Below, piece by piece: positions 11,231 to 23,814 of a stretch of 64,000 bases of DNA. Below the pieces are notes generated by a model. The model was given only the letters and a program-made list of their open reading frames with translations. It had not been told where the DNA came from and did not search any database. Positions within the stretch are counted from its first letter, which is position 1. Every line of letters begins with the position of its first letter. The translations under genes and the position numbers were made by a program. The stretch is taken from positions 124,001 through 188,000 of the forward strand of contig WBMZ01003024.1 in NCBI GenBank assembly GCA_013400975.1. The letters run 5' to 3'. The stretch is from Atrichornis clamosus. Its lineage: Eukaryota > Chordata > Aves > Passeriformes > Menuridae.

Positions 11231-14084
11231 TGGTAGTGGTTGGTCCAATATGTAAATTTACATTGATCATTTTTAAAGGAAGACTGATGTTTTTAATACA
11301 TGTTTTTTACTTCAAAACTGGCCCAGTTCCTGCTTCTCTGGAAGGAACACTTCTGTCAACTGCACTGTGTTGTGATGTTGCCAAGGGCCACACACAGCTT
11401 GGAGGAAATTTCAGGGTGAGCCTGATATGTAGGTAACAGAGGCAGGTGTTTAAATAGAGGGGAAAAGGTATAAGGTTTCCCGTTTGTGCTTCTGTGAGGA
11501 TGTTATTCAACAAATAGACAAACACAAACTACTCTGCCTCCAGAGGCATCTCGGAAAGACTCACCCTCAGATTTTCTAACTAAGCATCATGGCTTACTCT
11601 TGAGCTGTTTTCCATTCTCCCAGCACATCCAAGTACAGGGTTCTCCTTTTCCCCACCTGGTGCTGTGTTAGGGCTCCTTGCCCTCCCACACATGCTGTGG
11701 AGTTCTGCACAAAGCAGCGGCCCTGCATCATGGCTCTGGTTTAAAAAGCTGTGTAACTCAGAAGGCTGCTGAGCAGCCTGTACTCATTCCAGTGGCATGA
11801 GCTGAGCTAAGCAGCCCCTCTCATACAGGTCAGTGCAGAGGGGGAGAGGGGCTCTGAGTTCCCATGCAGGCACCCACTGAGATCCACATGGAGGGCTTCT
11901 GCTTGGATGGACAGGCTGACTCACTAGCTGGACTTCAAATTGTGATAACGTAATGTTTACATCCACAGATTTTCAGGTCAGGAAGCCAGATTATTTCTAC
12001 ATCACTTTGTGGCTAACACTGCACCAGCATAGACACACTTAATTGAATCCAATGGTTTCTTATTTACAGAATAAGAAAGTAACTAACACTTAAGATCCTT
12101 TATACCATTCTTGCAAGGCAAAAGCTGTGAGGAAAAAGTGCAAATTTTCTTTACACTCACTGTAGAGCTGTTGGAGTAGGATGAAGAGACTTTTATGTAA
12201 ATGAGTAGGGTATGAGCATTAATCTTGTGCCTTTCATGCCACCACACACATTAAAAATAATAATAATAATCCACAAATGTTTTCTGCTTCAGCCTTTCGC
12301 TGAGCCAGAACTTGCCAGAAGTACTAAATACTTTGACTGTTAGCTCTGCATTAGCTGCCATACTGATTTTAGAAGGCTCTGGAGAAAAACAAAAGCATCT
12401 ATAAAGGCTTTCTAATTTTTAACATAAGCTTGGGCTTTGATTGTAAAATGTATCTCATTTGGTCATCTTGTTTTTTAAACTTCATACCATTCCCTAAATT
12501 CATCACTTGCTGCAGCTGCTCAGCACTTAGCACCTGTACATTTTCCCCTGAGAGGCTCCAGACTGAACCAGAAGATTTTATTGGTGTTGAGGCTAATGGC
12601 TAAACTTTCAAGATTTGTTTTTCAAATAAATGCACTTTTTTCCACATTATACTTTCAGCAAGCTGAAATAGTTAAGAGGTTGCTTATGAGAAACCTACCA
12701 TAAGGCCTTTTAATGTAGGGATCTAAAGAGAACCAGATTGAATTCCCTTTACAGAGTGAGCGCTTTTAAAGAACAAACATTTAATGAGTATCTCATTTCT
12801 GCATTAAATACTGAGGGTCTTTTAAGCACAAGTTTTGACTGATCTTAATGAAGAAAAGTGAGGGAGGGGTTTCTCTTTATTTCATGCTGTACTATGAGAA
12901 AGTGAAAATTGAATTTGCCTCTGTGGTTCTTTTTTAGTTTTGAGGGCATTTGCAATTTATGTTTTTCCTGTCCGTATGCACTGCTTTATATGCCTTCTTA
13001 CCCTTAGAGAACAGGTTTAGATCCTACTCTCTCACATACACAGATATTCTTGTGCTTTAGTGTATGGTTATTGTTATGAATAAAGCAGAAGCCAGTAGGA
13101 ACAGAGTGCCAGTCTGAAACACTGCAGTGTTAGGAGCAGTTTGAGCGTTAATCTGGAGCAAAAGCTCTGTGGACCTGATGTGGGTGAAGAGCTGGATCCC
13201 AAATGCCTGTATAGGATGAACCATGGCTGGATGCTTTGCCTCCAAGGCTGCTTTCAGTCTTCCTAACTCTCTGCCTTGGCAGTTCCCTGAAGGAGGGAAG
13301 AAGCATGGTGGAGGTTCCCTTGGCTCTCTAAACACGAGCAAGGGTGGCCTAAATGTCACAGCCAAATGACTGAGGTCTGGCAAAATGGGACCTGCCACTA
13401 TTTCAGTCTTCCTAGTGTTCAGCACCTGCCAACATCAAGGCAATCTGATATTTATTTGGGATGGGACTCTAAACTAGAACTACGGATCCCAAACATTTTA
13501 CAGATGGACTTCTGCAAGAAAACTTTGCAGGGTAGATATTTTTCAGCTAACCAAAATCCTGCTCACAGGAAAAATCACACATCAGGAATAAGCAAAATCA
13601 GAGCTAATAACTATTTGGACTCCTGGGTAATATGCAGGTATGGCTTTAGTATCCATCCAATTTTAAACAGCTGCACTTTATCCATAATGTAAGCAAGGGT
13701 AATAATTTTTCACCATTTATGTGACATTTGTATTTGATTTGCCCAGATCTGATCAAACCTGTCATTACCTGCTCAAATGGTAACAGCTTTCAGTGAGTTT
13801 CCTGGTCTTGTTTGACTAAAATCGTATATAAGATAAAGACTGTGTGCCTAAAACTCTATGTATAACCTTTCAAATGTTACTACATGCAGCTGCAATAAAC
13901 AGTAATTTCTCCACAATACAAATTTTTTTATCTATGATGTTTTATTACTTACAGCCTTTCCCCGCTCTGGTTTCAATATTTTTCACCTATATATATATTT
14001 TGCTGCACAGAACAGTACTTATGAAATATTGAGGTATTTATTGTTTATGTTATTAGGTCCTTCTTGCATTTGAGCCAGAACAAT
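11231..14084. other. Unique non-coding DNA
   Basis: No gene or repeat family is recognised apart from a short (AAT)n run at 12256-12270. A 122-codon minus frame at 13057-13425 has no recognisable domain and is probably chance. Confidence 0.55.
12256..12270 (+). repeat. (AAT)5 microsatellite
   Basis: Five tandem AAT units were read directly from the sequence. Confidence 0.85.
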
Positions 14085-14350
14085 AAGCAGTACTAACATC
14101 TTTAACTGTTATTTAGAGATTTTGGATGACTTCATCATGTAGTATGAATTCATCGTGAATCACTGCAATTGAAGGGAGCACGAGGGAAGAGGAAACTATT
14201 ATTAGGCAATATATTATCAAATGAGCTGTAACTATTTTCAAGATCTCTTCAGAGAATATTCTGCCTGAACAGTACTTTCCTCTCAAAGAATTATGATAAG
14301 CATTTAATTTTTCACTTTGTGATCATGTTGTAAACCATAAAATATTGTTG
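14085..14350. promoter_or_regulatory. Candidate CNE-like block
   Basis: The AT-rich sequence contains GATGACTTCATCATG, a near-dyad near 14125-14139, then GAATTCATCGTGAATC and ACTATTATTAGGC. There is no repeat texture. A regulatory role is inferred. Confidence 0.25.
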
Positions 14351-14689
14351 GAATTTTTTGTAGAAAGTACTATTAGTTTTTATTCCTGGTATAGCTGAAA
14401 ATCTGCTCTCTCAGGTTTCCTTCAAGGAGGAAAGCATCTCCCTCTCTTGATGTGACTGTGAGATGACCTATTCCAAATTCACCCTGTTTCAGACTTCTAG
14501 GCACATTTGTTCAATATAACTATATCTGAGTTTCCTTCTCACCTCCCAGAATATCATCTTCTGACAGAAATACCTTAACTGCCTTTCTTACACAAAGCCA
14601 TACATGTTTTGGCTTCCTCTGTACACAGAAAGTGCCTAGCATATTTTTTGGGAAATAAGTGCAGGTTAGGGATGTGTGTGTAAGATTAG

Positions 14690-14960
14690 ATAACAAGATT
14701 CGCTGCCTCCCAGGGGAATTAATTGAAGAATGTTCCATAACAAGTGCATTAGTCATCATTAGTCCCACCTCAATCCCAGCAGCAATTATTGCTTCTTTTC
14801 TTGAATCTTTGTGTTTACCTAATTGACACGAACATTGAAAGGCCTTGCAATAACATTGAATTCTGTGTGGGATGGTTAATTTACTGATGTTGTGTATCCT
14901 GTATTCAGGATCCTGTAATAGATTTTGCTCAACTGCTACCCACATGAGAGCTCATCCGGA
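14690..14960. promoter_or_regulatory. Candidate CNE-like block overlapping a 141-codon minus frame
   Basis: GGGGAATTAATTGAAG near 14713, CATTAGTCATCATTAGTC near 14747, AGCAGCAATTATTGC near 14780 and CCTAATTGACACG near 14818 are clustered homeodomain-like words. A minus-strand frame (14520-14945) is open across the block. Its product has no domain I recognise and ends in a non-conserved-looking tail, so I treat it as incidental. Confidence 0.28.
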
Positions 14961-17124
14961 AATATTTTTAACCCTTTCTCCCTGGTGGACTATTCACTCA
15001 CGACTGCTGTAAGGAGATTTATGTGAAACAAGGAAAAGCACTTTTTCTGGCATAGTGTGAGGAAAAAAGCCCCACAGACTGTGTAGTGGCTCAGAGAGAG
15101 GCAGGTTTTACGGGGTATAAGGGCTTACTTGGAAGATGCCTTGGATCCTTACTCAAGTGAATGCCTCTTCTAACATACTGAGAATCAAAAAGATCATTAG
15201 ATCAGATTATCTTTTGCAAAGATCTTGCAAGGCTGGTTTTTTGTTGTGTTGTTTAGGTTTGGTTCGGTTTTTAGGTCAGTACAGAGGAGGTTTGATGCCA
15301 GTGAAATCAACTGAATGTGCCTCAGTGCAGAACTGATGCAAAGGGGAGTTCAACAGAAATGTTTTACTCCTGAGGCATCCTTGTTCCCTATGGAATTAGC
15401 CAGTACTTCTAGAAAGAAATCTGCTCTCACTGGGCATGGAGAAAGAAGGCAAAAGACAGCTGCCAAAAGCTGTGAAATCCTATCCCACACTTTCCAGTAT
15501 CCTGCTTCTAAGAGATCTTTTAAAGACTCTTTTAGAAGAAACAGCAAACATGCACTTTTTTTCCTTTCTTTCTGTCTGTAACAAGAAACTTTTCCAGGGC
15601 AAGACCTGAATCTTCTTTGACCTCTCCCATCTCCAGATTCCACATTTCAGTGGTGCTTTGAATTTTGGGTCAGAATGTTTTTATTTTCCCTCCCTGGAAT
15701 CCACTTTTTAATGGTGACCTACAGTGGGGTTTTTTTTCTTTTTTTTTAATCTTTAGTCAATAGAAATGAGAGTTTAAAGCTTTATTTGGGGCTTTTGGCT
15801 ATTTTCTCTTCTCTCCCCTCTTTATTTTTTGGAGGCCCTTGTTTGTGTCTGCAAGTGGTTGTGTTGCATGTACCTCTCTCTCTGTTGGTTGACTTTTAAA
15901 ATTACATGTTAAGTACTAAAGTACTCCAGGATCTTATAGAAGGTAGTAATTCAAGTTAGGGCTCCTTAGGATCAGGACACTAGCTTAAGCAAAGGATTCA
16001 TGTGCAGCACATGAATAATACTCTGTGAATGGGAACAAGAGATATTTCTCTTATGGGAAGATTTTGATTCCTTGTGAATTAACATCATGGTGCAAGCTCT
16101 CGTTCTGCACCTGCAGTGCTGGCAGATTGTCAGGAGTCTCTGTGTTACAGCCTGGTACTAAATTATGTCTGTGCTATTGTCAGGCTACTGTCTTAATTCA
16201 GCCACTTACTACCTTGGTGCTGGAAGTGTCACCCTGCCAATGCTCTTCTGCTGGTATCCTCTAGGAACAAGCAGTAAATCTCTTTATAGCCTATTTGCTC
16301 AGTCACTTGTCTTTTCTGTTTCAAAGTATTGCCCCACTGTCCCTTGGCTTTCTGGGTGCCCTTTGGAAAAGGTGTTTTCCTTGCTGGCTTCTCCTCACAC
16401 CTCTTGCTGCCTTGGACAGGGAAGCTTGCAGAGCTCTACTTTCTCCTTCCCAAATCAAAACCAGGGCCAGTGTGGACCAACCCAGGCATTAAAACAATGA
16501 CTCTGGATTCTGGGGTACTACTTTGACCACAGACCTGTTTAGCTTTCAGAAGTCTTGGCATTGCATTCTTCTTAGTCAATAAATTAGGTTTGGGCCTTAA
16601 AAACTTTGAACCACTCCACAAATAGAAAAAAACATAAGCTGTGTTTTGCAGGGATTTTAGTTTCAATCGAAGTTGCTGATGGAATGAATGTTGTTTGCTT
16701 GCTATGTGTGGTTTTGGGAATGGGATTTTTCAGTGGTTTTACCATTGTAGGGCAGGCTGTATCATCTTGTCTTGGTGTCAGGCTTTGCCAGGATGAGGTA
16801 TCACCCTTCTGCATTTGACTTTCATGGCAGATTCATTATTGGCCTATTCACAGTAAGAAGAGCTAAGGAAAGGGTCTATCATAACCTCTGTGAAAACAGT
16901 GCTGCCTCTATTTTGCAGTTTTTGGCAATTTGCCAAGGGGAAAGTTGATTATTGCCTTTTTTTCTGTTAGCCTTTCATGTTCAGGAGATGAGCCCAAAAC
17001 TGAGGTAGCTTAAATATTGCTATGGTGTACAAATTCAGATGTACCTCTTACATGCAGCAGGATTTTGTAGGCACAGTATATTTTCATTGCTGTTTTCTGG
17101 AATAGACAGATTAATAAATTTTTA
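14961..17124. other. Unique non-coding DNA with T-rich tracts
   Basis: No gene is recognised. T-rich runs occur at 15730-15747 and nearby. Several overlapping plus frames at 16025-16526 share the same DNA in all three phases, which indicates low stop density rather than coding. Confidence 0.55.
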
Positions 17125-17420
17125 GGTTGCAGTAAACCCTTGTGATTACCTAGTCTGACCTATTTTATTACAAAAGCCATAGATTTCACGCAGTGATTCT
17201 GGCCTTTAGCCCAACAAATTGTTTTCAATTGGAAATTTCAAATGGGAAGAGCATTTGCTCTTAAGTTAGAGACTCCAACAAATGGAGAATTTGCCACAGG
17301 CCATAGTAATCTGTTCCAAGTGACTTGCATCATTAAAAGCTTATGGTTTGCCTCCCACTGAAACATTTACTGACTCCCAAATTCCTACCAGTGCATCTTC
17401 CACTTTCAACTACTGAAGAA
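17125..17420 (-). mobile_element. Ancient, highly diverged CR1-type LINE 3' fragment
   Basis: Read on the plus strand, this resembles the reverse complement of an old sauropsid CR1 3' region. The recognisable landmarks occur in the expected order: TTGTGATTACCTAGTCTGACC (17138-17160 region), AAAAGCCATAGATTTCACGC, a short spacer, ACTCCAACAAATGGAGAATTTGCCAC (17270-17296 region), and GTAATCTGTTCCAAGTGAC. Divergence is far higher than in the other CR1 copies here, so the insertion is probably much older. The exact subfamily and the left and right limits are uncertain. The identification comes from memory of the family's layout, not from a search. Confidence 0.6.
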
Positions 17421-19237
17421 GGGACTTGTATTATCCCTCTGTTCTTCACAGAGGACTTGTGGGCAAGGGAGGCAGCAAGATATCTCTTCGTTTCTTCTTT
17501 CTTGTGCCCCATATATTGATTTCTTTGTTGTTGCCTTAGTAAAGGTAGATTTAAATTGACGTGACCACATTGCAGATGAATATGGCCATGTCAGACTTTC
17601 AGCTTGGTGGTTTGGGCATGATACACTGTGTATGGGCCTGCAAAGCTGGAAAACACAGGGCCTAGTCTGAATTCTGTGGCTTCATGGCTGCACTAGTGGC
17701 CAAAGTCAGGTCCAGAAGGTTTTCAAGAAATGCCTTGTTGAAAGTGGAAATACAACCTAATTCTGGTGACTGTTTCCACAGAGGCTTTGTAAAGGATGAG
17801 CAGCTTCTGTCTCTGCTGCAGGCAGGCAGAACTGAAGCTGGACTGCAGCAATCCTCATCCTTCCCTACTTACACGTGTACTTCTGTGCCTGTGGCAAGTC
17901 AGAGGGAGCAGCACCACTGGGAAGGTGACCTCCTCTGCTAAATGAAGGGGCTGAAAGGGATGGAGCAGATGAAAAAGTATGACCTTTGTGCCTCAGAGCT
18001 GACTCGTGGGCTAGCTGCTCTTTGAAGCAGAGCAGTGATGAGGCACAGCACAGATCAGGAGAGAATCCGATTGGTGTCTTGAGAAAGGAAGCAGGAAATC
18101 AAGTGGCTTGTGTATTCCAGAAAGTGGGTGCAGAGTTTGGAGCCAGAGGACAGGGTGGGAGACTGAGAAGACAAGGGTTGTAGGTCTTGGAGAAAGGAAA
18201 TACTAATGGGGAAGAAGAAAAAGCAGAGGGAAAGAAGGGAAGGGAAAGCCTGCACAATTACTGAGACCACCATGAGGTTCAGCAGATGGTGCTGCTGGTG
18301 GGTCTCTGCTGCGTCTTAGCAGACTGGGGGTTTTGTCCTCCCTGCTGTGTTTTCTTTTAATTGAAAGGCTACCTACCACCTTGTCCTGCATAAACAATGG
18401 CACATTACCAGGAAAATATCCTTTCATTTGGGTTTTTCCCCTCCCATCTAAGCTGCCCTGTGTGTTTGAGGCACAAGTTAGCAGGTCTCTCCCCAGAAGT
18501 AGCTCCATTTTGGGAATGGGCAAAGCGATTTTGTCTAGGGCCTCGCTGTCCCTTTGCAGTGCTTTAACAACCCTCGAGAAAGAAGGGAGTGTGTATGAGT
18601 AAAACAAGTATGAAAACTTCCTCTCTGCATGGGCTTTTGGCTGGCTACAGCCTGTGCAGGGGCATGCTCACCATTTCTCTTGCTGTCTCACTTACTTTGA
18701 CATAAAGCACAGATAGATTCTGCTTTAAGGACTTACAGAGAGCTGTTAGGTGATCTGGCATTTTCAATTCCTCCTGAGTGCCAAGAACCCTGTTCCAAGT
18801 TGCTTAAGATAACCAGATGTTTAAGTGACCCAAATGCTTTTGTAAGTGGTACTGTAGTTTGTTCAGAGCTGTGTGACATTCTGGGTGTCCTTTTTTTCTG
18901 CTTTGGATCATTTCCCCAGAGATTTCCCCTGAACTTCAAAAAAAGATCTGTCCCATTGCTGTTTTAAAATTTAAGTTTTATTCCTTAGCCTAATAAATGT
19001 AAAGCTGATTGACTGATATGACTGATGGTAATTTATTTTCCAGTCACCACTTCCCAGCACTTTTGTATGTGACTCAACGGTGTGCTCTTCTTGATAAAAT
19101 GTTTTGGGCAAAGATAAATAGGAAAGGGGAAAGAAGGAGGGAGGGAAGGCACTTGCAAAGTGCTAGAAGATTTGAAGGAATTCCTCTGTGGGGAAAAACA
19201 ACAAAGGAAGGTACCAGGAAACCAAGTATTAATTTCC
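17421..19237. other. Unique non-coding DNA with purine runs
   Basis: No gene is recognised. Purine-rich runs lie at 18210-18248 and 19120-19149. Plus and minus frames at 18203-18607 overlap and look incidental. Confidence 0.55.
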
Positions 19238-19600
19238 CGCACCACCATTAGCCTGACACCTGTTAGCCCTGACCATTACCCTGAGCTGAGGGGGAAAAGG
19301 CTAATCTCTACCACATTTATATCAACAAACTCAAACAAAAAAGCTGCCTAATTATCCCATTGAACCTGTGTCAGCTTTAAGGCCGGCTCGGTTTCCCAGG
19401 CTGGCTGCCTGCCAGCACCAGCAAGCTGGGGTTCATAAGCTGCATGCTAATGACAATGTCCTTTCATTCCAGCAGCGGCATAATTGCCAAAAGCAGTTTA
19501 CAGGCTCATTATTTTTATGGTCATATTTCAGATGATGAAGTCAAAGGTCAGCCCAGGGTTTACTTGGCGATGCATTGGAAATAGTTTGTTTAGCAGGGAT
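19238..19600. promoter_or_regulatory. Candidate CNE block with POU/SOX-like words
   Basis: This is one of the most element-like blocks of the window. It carries CACCATTAGCC near 19242, GCCTAATTATCCC near 19347, an octamer-like ATGCTAAT at 19444-19451 followed one base later by a SOX-like ACAATG at 19453-19458, CATAATTGCC near 19480, and TTATTTTTATGGTCAT near 19510 with GATGATGAAGTCAAAGGTCA near 19532, which includes a nuclear-receptor-type AAGGTCA. There is no repeat texture. Enhancer function is inferred. Confidence 0.38.
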
Positions 19601-20217
19601 TGCATCTCAGTGATAACGGTGGGACACTTCAAATAGCTGCCAGGTTTCTCCAGGCTGTAAGGGGAGGATGACTGAGGAAAGAAGCTAGAATGACAAAGAT
19701 GGATTGAATATGGCTAAATGTTTAGTGGCTCTGCTATGCCTATTTTACTTCTGCTGCTGGTGGTGTAGTCAGGCTGACTTGGTGCTGTGACATCCAAAGC
19801 CATAGGATTTGTTTGCTTACAGTGGAGAAGATTTAAAGACCAGGTATCACAGTTGACACGCAAGATGCAAAGTTAAATTCACAGATTTTGGTCCAAGGAT
19901 TGGTTTCCTACAGGCATCTCAGCCGAAAGGAGTGAGTGGAATGGTTGTTGCAGTGTTTTATCTTCCTTTATTGCAGAAGCTTGATATTTGGATTTGAATT
20001 TGCCTGTACACAAAAGTTCTCTGAGTTTTGTGTGCTTTGCTCCCTTTTGTTCAGTGATTACACCTGTTTGCAGTGGCAGAGACTGGGTTCAGACCAGAAC
20101 TTTCCTTCAGCGGCACTGACTGCTCAGGTCAATTGTCTTTATTCAAACCAAAGTCAACTTAGTCTCCTCTGGCCATGCCTGGTACTGGTAATAAATCACA
20201 CTTAACAAGTACAGTTG

Positions 20218-20312
20218 GAAAAAAAAAAACAAACCAACTCACTCTTGTCTTTGTTAATTAAAAAAAAAAAAACAACACCAACTCACACTTGTCTTTGTTA
20301 ATTAAAAAAAAA
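20218..20312 (+). repeat. Two-copy 44-bp tandem repeat with poly-A
   Basis: The unit is an A run, then CCAACTCAC(T/A)CTTGTC, then TTTGTTAATTA. It occurs twice with a period of 44 bases: CCAACTC starts at 20234 and again at 20278. A third A run follows. The copies differ by only a few bases, implying a fairly recent local duplication, perhaps by replication slippage between the A runs. Confidence 0.85.
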
Positions 20313-20759
20313 AAGGCAGTAAAAAATGGGAGGTATTTAAAATCTTTATTTTTTTGGCCAGTGATAAAATTTGGCTGTGTCAGCTTTAGGGAAAAGTGGT
20401 GAGGAAAATGGTAGACCAGCTCAGCTTGGTAAACCCTCAGCTTGTCTCCAAATGTCTTTGGAGCAGTGCATAAGGTCTGAATTAAGGACACATTTGGATT
20501 TCTGGCTGTTTGTGCCAGGATTTCCTTGCCAGGTTGTGTTTTGTGTGAGTAAGAAACCCAAGCAGACTGTATCCCGTGCTACAGAAATGGGGCAGGATGA
20601 GGGGTGTGTGGTGTCTGTGGTGCTCCTGGGCCACAGGCAGCTGCTGTGAATTGCTGCTGGAGAACAGGGAGACCCAACACATGATAATAAAGGTTAGCAC
20701 ACGTGTGTGTGCCTACAGTAAAGTGAGTCCTTTAAATGCTCGTGTTAATGCACCAGCCT
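20313..20759. other. Unique non-coding DNA
   Basis: Short overlapping frames on both strands have no family features. Nothing is recognised. Confidence 0.5.
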
Positions 20760-20945
20760 GAATGAGTATCGTGGGCCTGGGTTTTGCCATAATATTCCTT
20801 GGCTGCAGGGGCCGACTACTGAGATGTATATTCACATGTAAAGCAGTAAGAATACAATTAACAATGACACATGGAGAAAATCACTGTCAGTTGGCATTAG
20901 TTTGATGATTAATGTGATTTATTTTTTTATTAACATGCTTTCTCC
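20760..20945. promoter_or_regulatory. Candidate CNE-like block
   Basis: GCCATAATATTCC near 20787, ACAATTAACAATGACAC near 20855 and AGTTTGATGATTAATGTG near 20899 form a compact cluster of homeodomain- and SOX-like words without repeat texture. The function is inferred. Confidence 0.27.
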
Positions 20946-21585
20946 CCACCCCTGCTAGAGCTGTGTCATCATAGCCTCTGGGAGCAGGAAAGTAAGATCT
21001 ACATATTTTTCTGCTTCTGTGGTTTGTATGACTGTCAGTCTGGCACCAGTACATAATTCCCAGAGAACTTCTCACTGCTGCTTTCTGGGTGTGTGTATAA
21101 AGGGAAAGAGCTAATCTAAGTGTACAAATATAACACCATAAGGAAAAATAGGCATCCCTTACAGCCCATCTTTCTGTCTCTTAGTATGGTGATTTCCAGA
21201 TGGATCAAATGACCACTACCCAGCAATATATACCTCTCATATAGAAACTTCAGAATGAGAGTTGTGCAAAACACCTTGTATTTCAGATGCAGAAACCTTC
21301 GTATCTGTCTGAAAGTGGAATCCAAATGTTGTTTTTCTATGTCTCAAATATCAAACACTTGTGCTTGCAAAAATCACTGAAGATGACTTCCTATTTCAAG
21401 GAAAGCCCAAAAAATGTGCAAAATGGTTGAAAACAGAAATCACATATTCTACCAAAAAAGTTAAGCGAAAAGTTAGGTAAAGGAAGTGCACAGAGGTGTT
21501 ACCCAAGTACTTCTCTCAGCTTTACTGAGTGTATTAAAAAAAGCAAATGAAAACAGCATCTCTCTTTAAACTACGGTTGAATTGT
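20946..21585. other. Unique non-coding DNA
   Basis: AT-rich sequence. No gene or repeat family is recognised. Confidence 0.5.
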
Positions 21586-21770
21586 ATTTACTATAGTAAA
21601 ACTACAGCAACTTGGTACATTATATAATAAAAAATGCCAGTTTATTAAGTCAAATAGTAAAACTATAGTCAGTCTTTGCTCTAACACAGTAATGTGGCAA
21701 ATCATGCTGACTGCAGCTTTATAGTTTCTTTAGCATCTGCAGTTAGTTACAGCAGTTTTACTATCTACAT
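21586..21770. repeat. Short AT-rich element with imperfect inverted ends
   Basis: ATAGTAAAACT occurs at 21593-21603 and again at 21654-21664. Its reverse complement AGTTTTACTAT lies at 21754-21764. The outer pair could be the imperfect terminal inverted repeats of a roughly 180-bp MITE-like element. No transposase frame and no clear target-site duplication are seen, so a chance or regulatory origin remains possible. Confidence 0.35.
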
Positions 21771-21775
21771 TTCAA

Positions 21776-23814
21776 TATACTCTTCTGATTAAAACTCCTC
21801 ATAGTTTTTTTATTAGATTTTTGGTCTACATATGTTTGATTTACCACAACATTGTGAAATAGAGAATGTTGCTTTGAAAGTTCCCTTGATGTTTTGAATT
21901 GCGGGTAAAATACAGAAATAGGAATAGGACAATGTGAGGAAGTGAAAATCCTCTTGAACCTCCACTGTAGTGTATCAGATTGTGGGGGTAACTTATGGTG
22001 GACACCACGGCTATGGCACAAACCAGTTTTCCTCCCAGGCAGCTGGGTCTGGTCACTGTGAGACAAAGAAGCCGGACGAGCCTTGGCTGAGGCCAGCTGG
22101 CTAATTCTCATACTTTGGTGTTGCAACTTGCGTAGTCCTGTGAGTGTCGTAAGAAGATATGGAGCAATTCAGTTGGGATTAATGGCTAGAAAATTCTACT
22201 GACTTCTCTGTCAAGACAGTTAACTTATGTTTGAGCTGAACTTCGAATTCTGGCTCAAAAACTGGAGGCATGGGTTAGCCTGGGAGATAAGGGACCAAAA
22301 ATGTCTAGGCATTTTAGATCCCTTGGCTACACAATAAGAGATCTCAGCGAGGATCACTTCTCTCTTAAAAAGTCAATACAGGGACCTCAGTGCTGCACTG
22401 TCTATACTTCAGGTAAGGCCTTGACAAGGGGGAGCCAGTGGACATTAGGAACCTATTACTGTGCTTCTTATTAAATTCCAATTTCCTGCCTTCCATCAAG
22501 TTTTTCCTCCTCTTAGTTGCTGGCTAGATGTCCTCATCCCTTTAGAGTTCCTGTTAAAGTGTCCCCCACTTATACAAAAGCTTTGGCTTCAGAGAAGTAA
22601 GTGAAGAATATTTTCTTGATGTCAATGGGTGGGGAAGGAAATGGGCCAAATATCAGCTTGCAAAAATGTTGCTTAGGAAATTTCCCTGACAGTGAAGCTG
22701 CCTGGGGTTCGTGGAATTTTCTGTGGCTGGAGGACACAGAAGGGCCTCTACAACAGCAGTGTCACGGAGTGATATCTTGGGAGCAGGGGTCATCACGCAG
22801 GGATACCATCCCAGCTTTCTTGTTATTTAATTTCCCCTGAGACAGTACAAAAAACACAAGCAGAAACCAGTCATCTTTCTCCTTTACTTCCAGAGACCCT
22901 TCATGACTGTGTGTAGCCTGCCAGGTTTACAGCCTTCTGCTTGATTCACACAAAGTAAATTCTTCCTCACTGCCTAGCAGGGAACAGCAATTATGGAGCC
23001 CTCCTCTGTTTTGTATTTCCCTCTCTGTCACCGATGCTCCCCCAGGATGGCTGAAAGGTGATGAGACCCCTTCAGTGTCTGTCAGCCCTCTACTAATGGA
23101 CACCACAAAGGCTGCAGGAAGCTCTTTTGAGCAGGATATGGGCAATACATTTCAACAGACACGAGAACCTGAAAGCCATCCATCCACCTGGAGGAGAGGA
23201 TAACAGCCAAACTGAAAACTTGCAGGGTGCTCTGTCTCTAACCGGCTATCAGTCCAGAATTAGCAGAGACACCAGTTGTGCAGTTTAGATACTCACTTGT
23301 TTCAAATCAGAGTCATTCCAGGGACCTCTGCGCCTTTCTTTGTTACCTTTTCTCTGGGGACCTTCTGGTTTTGGCAAAAACAATAAACAAAGGTTTTTAT
23401 GGGTCATGCTGTAACTTTAGAAAAGTCAAGATGCGTTTTGTAACACCAATGTCGTGTGACAATTGTGAGCAATCAAAGAATTTTTCCCTTGTTCTCTGTC
23501 AGGAGAACTTAGACAAAGGAGATAATCTCATTTATACTCTTCCTTTCTGCCTCACTGCAAAGCTTATGACCCTCAGTCCATCCTCCCATCCACACTGCTG
23601 CAGCAGGTTTGAAGAAAACAATATGTGCTTTTGGTCTACTTCTAACAAAAACAGAGACAAAGAATGTCGGGGAAGTTCTGTCACAAGTTTTCTGCAGATA
23701 AACAGAAAGCAACATTCGGACAATATAAGATCCTTTACCTGTAAAATAAGCTCTAATAAAATATTTTATAGGTGATCTTTCCTATACTTTAACTAAAACA
23801 TTAATTCTTTTTAG
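21776..23814. other. Unique non-coding DNA
   Basis: No gene is recognised. The 165-codon plus frame at 23278-23775 lacks any domain I know. Its length is about what is expected as the longest chance frame in tens of kilobases of AT-leaning DNA. Confidence 0.5.

Noticed and set aside
14520..14945. 141-codon minus-strand open frame
   Set aside because: It lies over an AT-rich CNE-like block. No domain, no splice or promoter context.
23278..23775. 165-codon plus-strand open frame
   Set aside because: No recognisable domain. Composition follows local base content, and its length is near what chance allows in a window this size.
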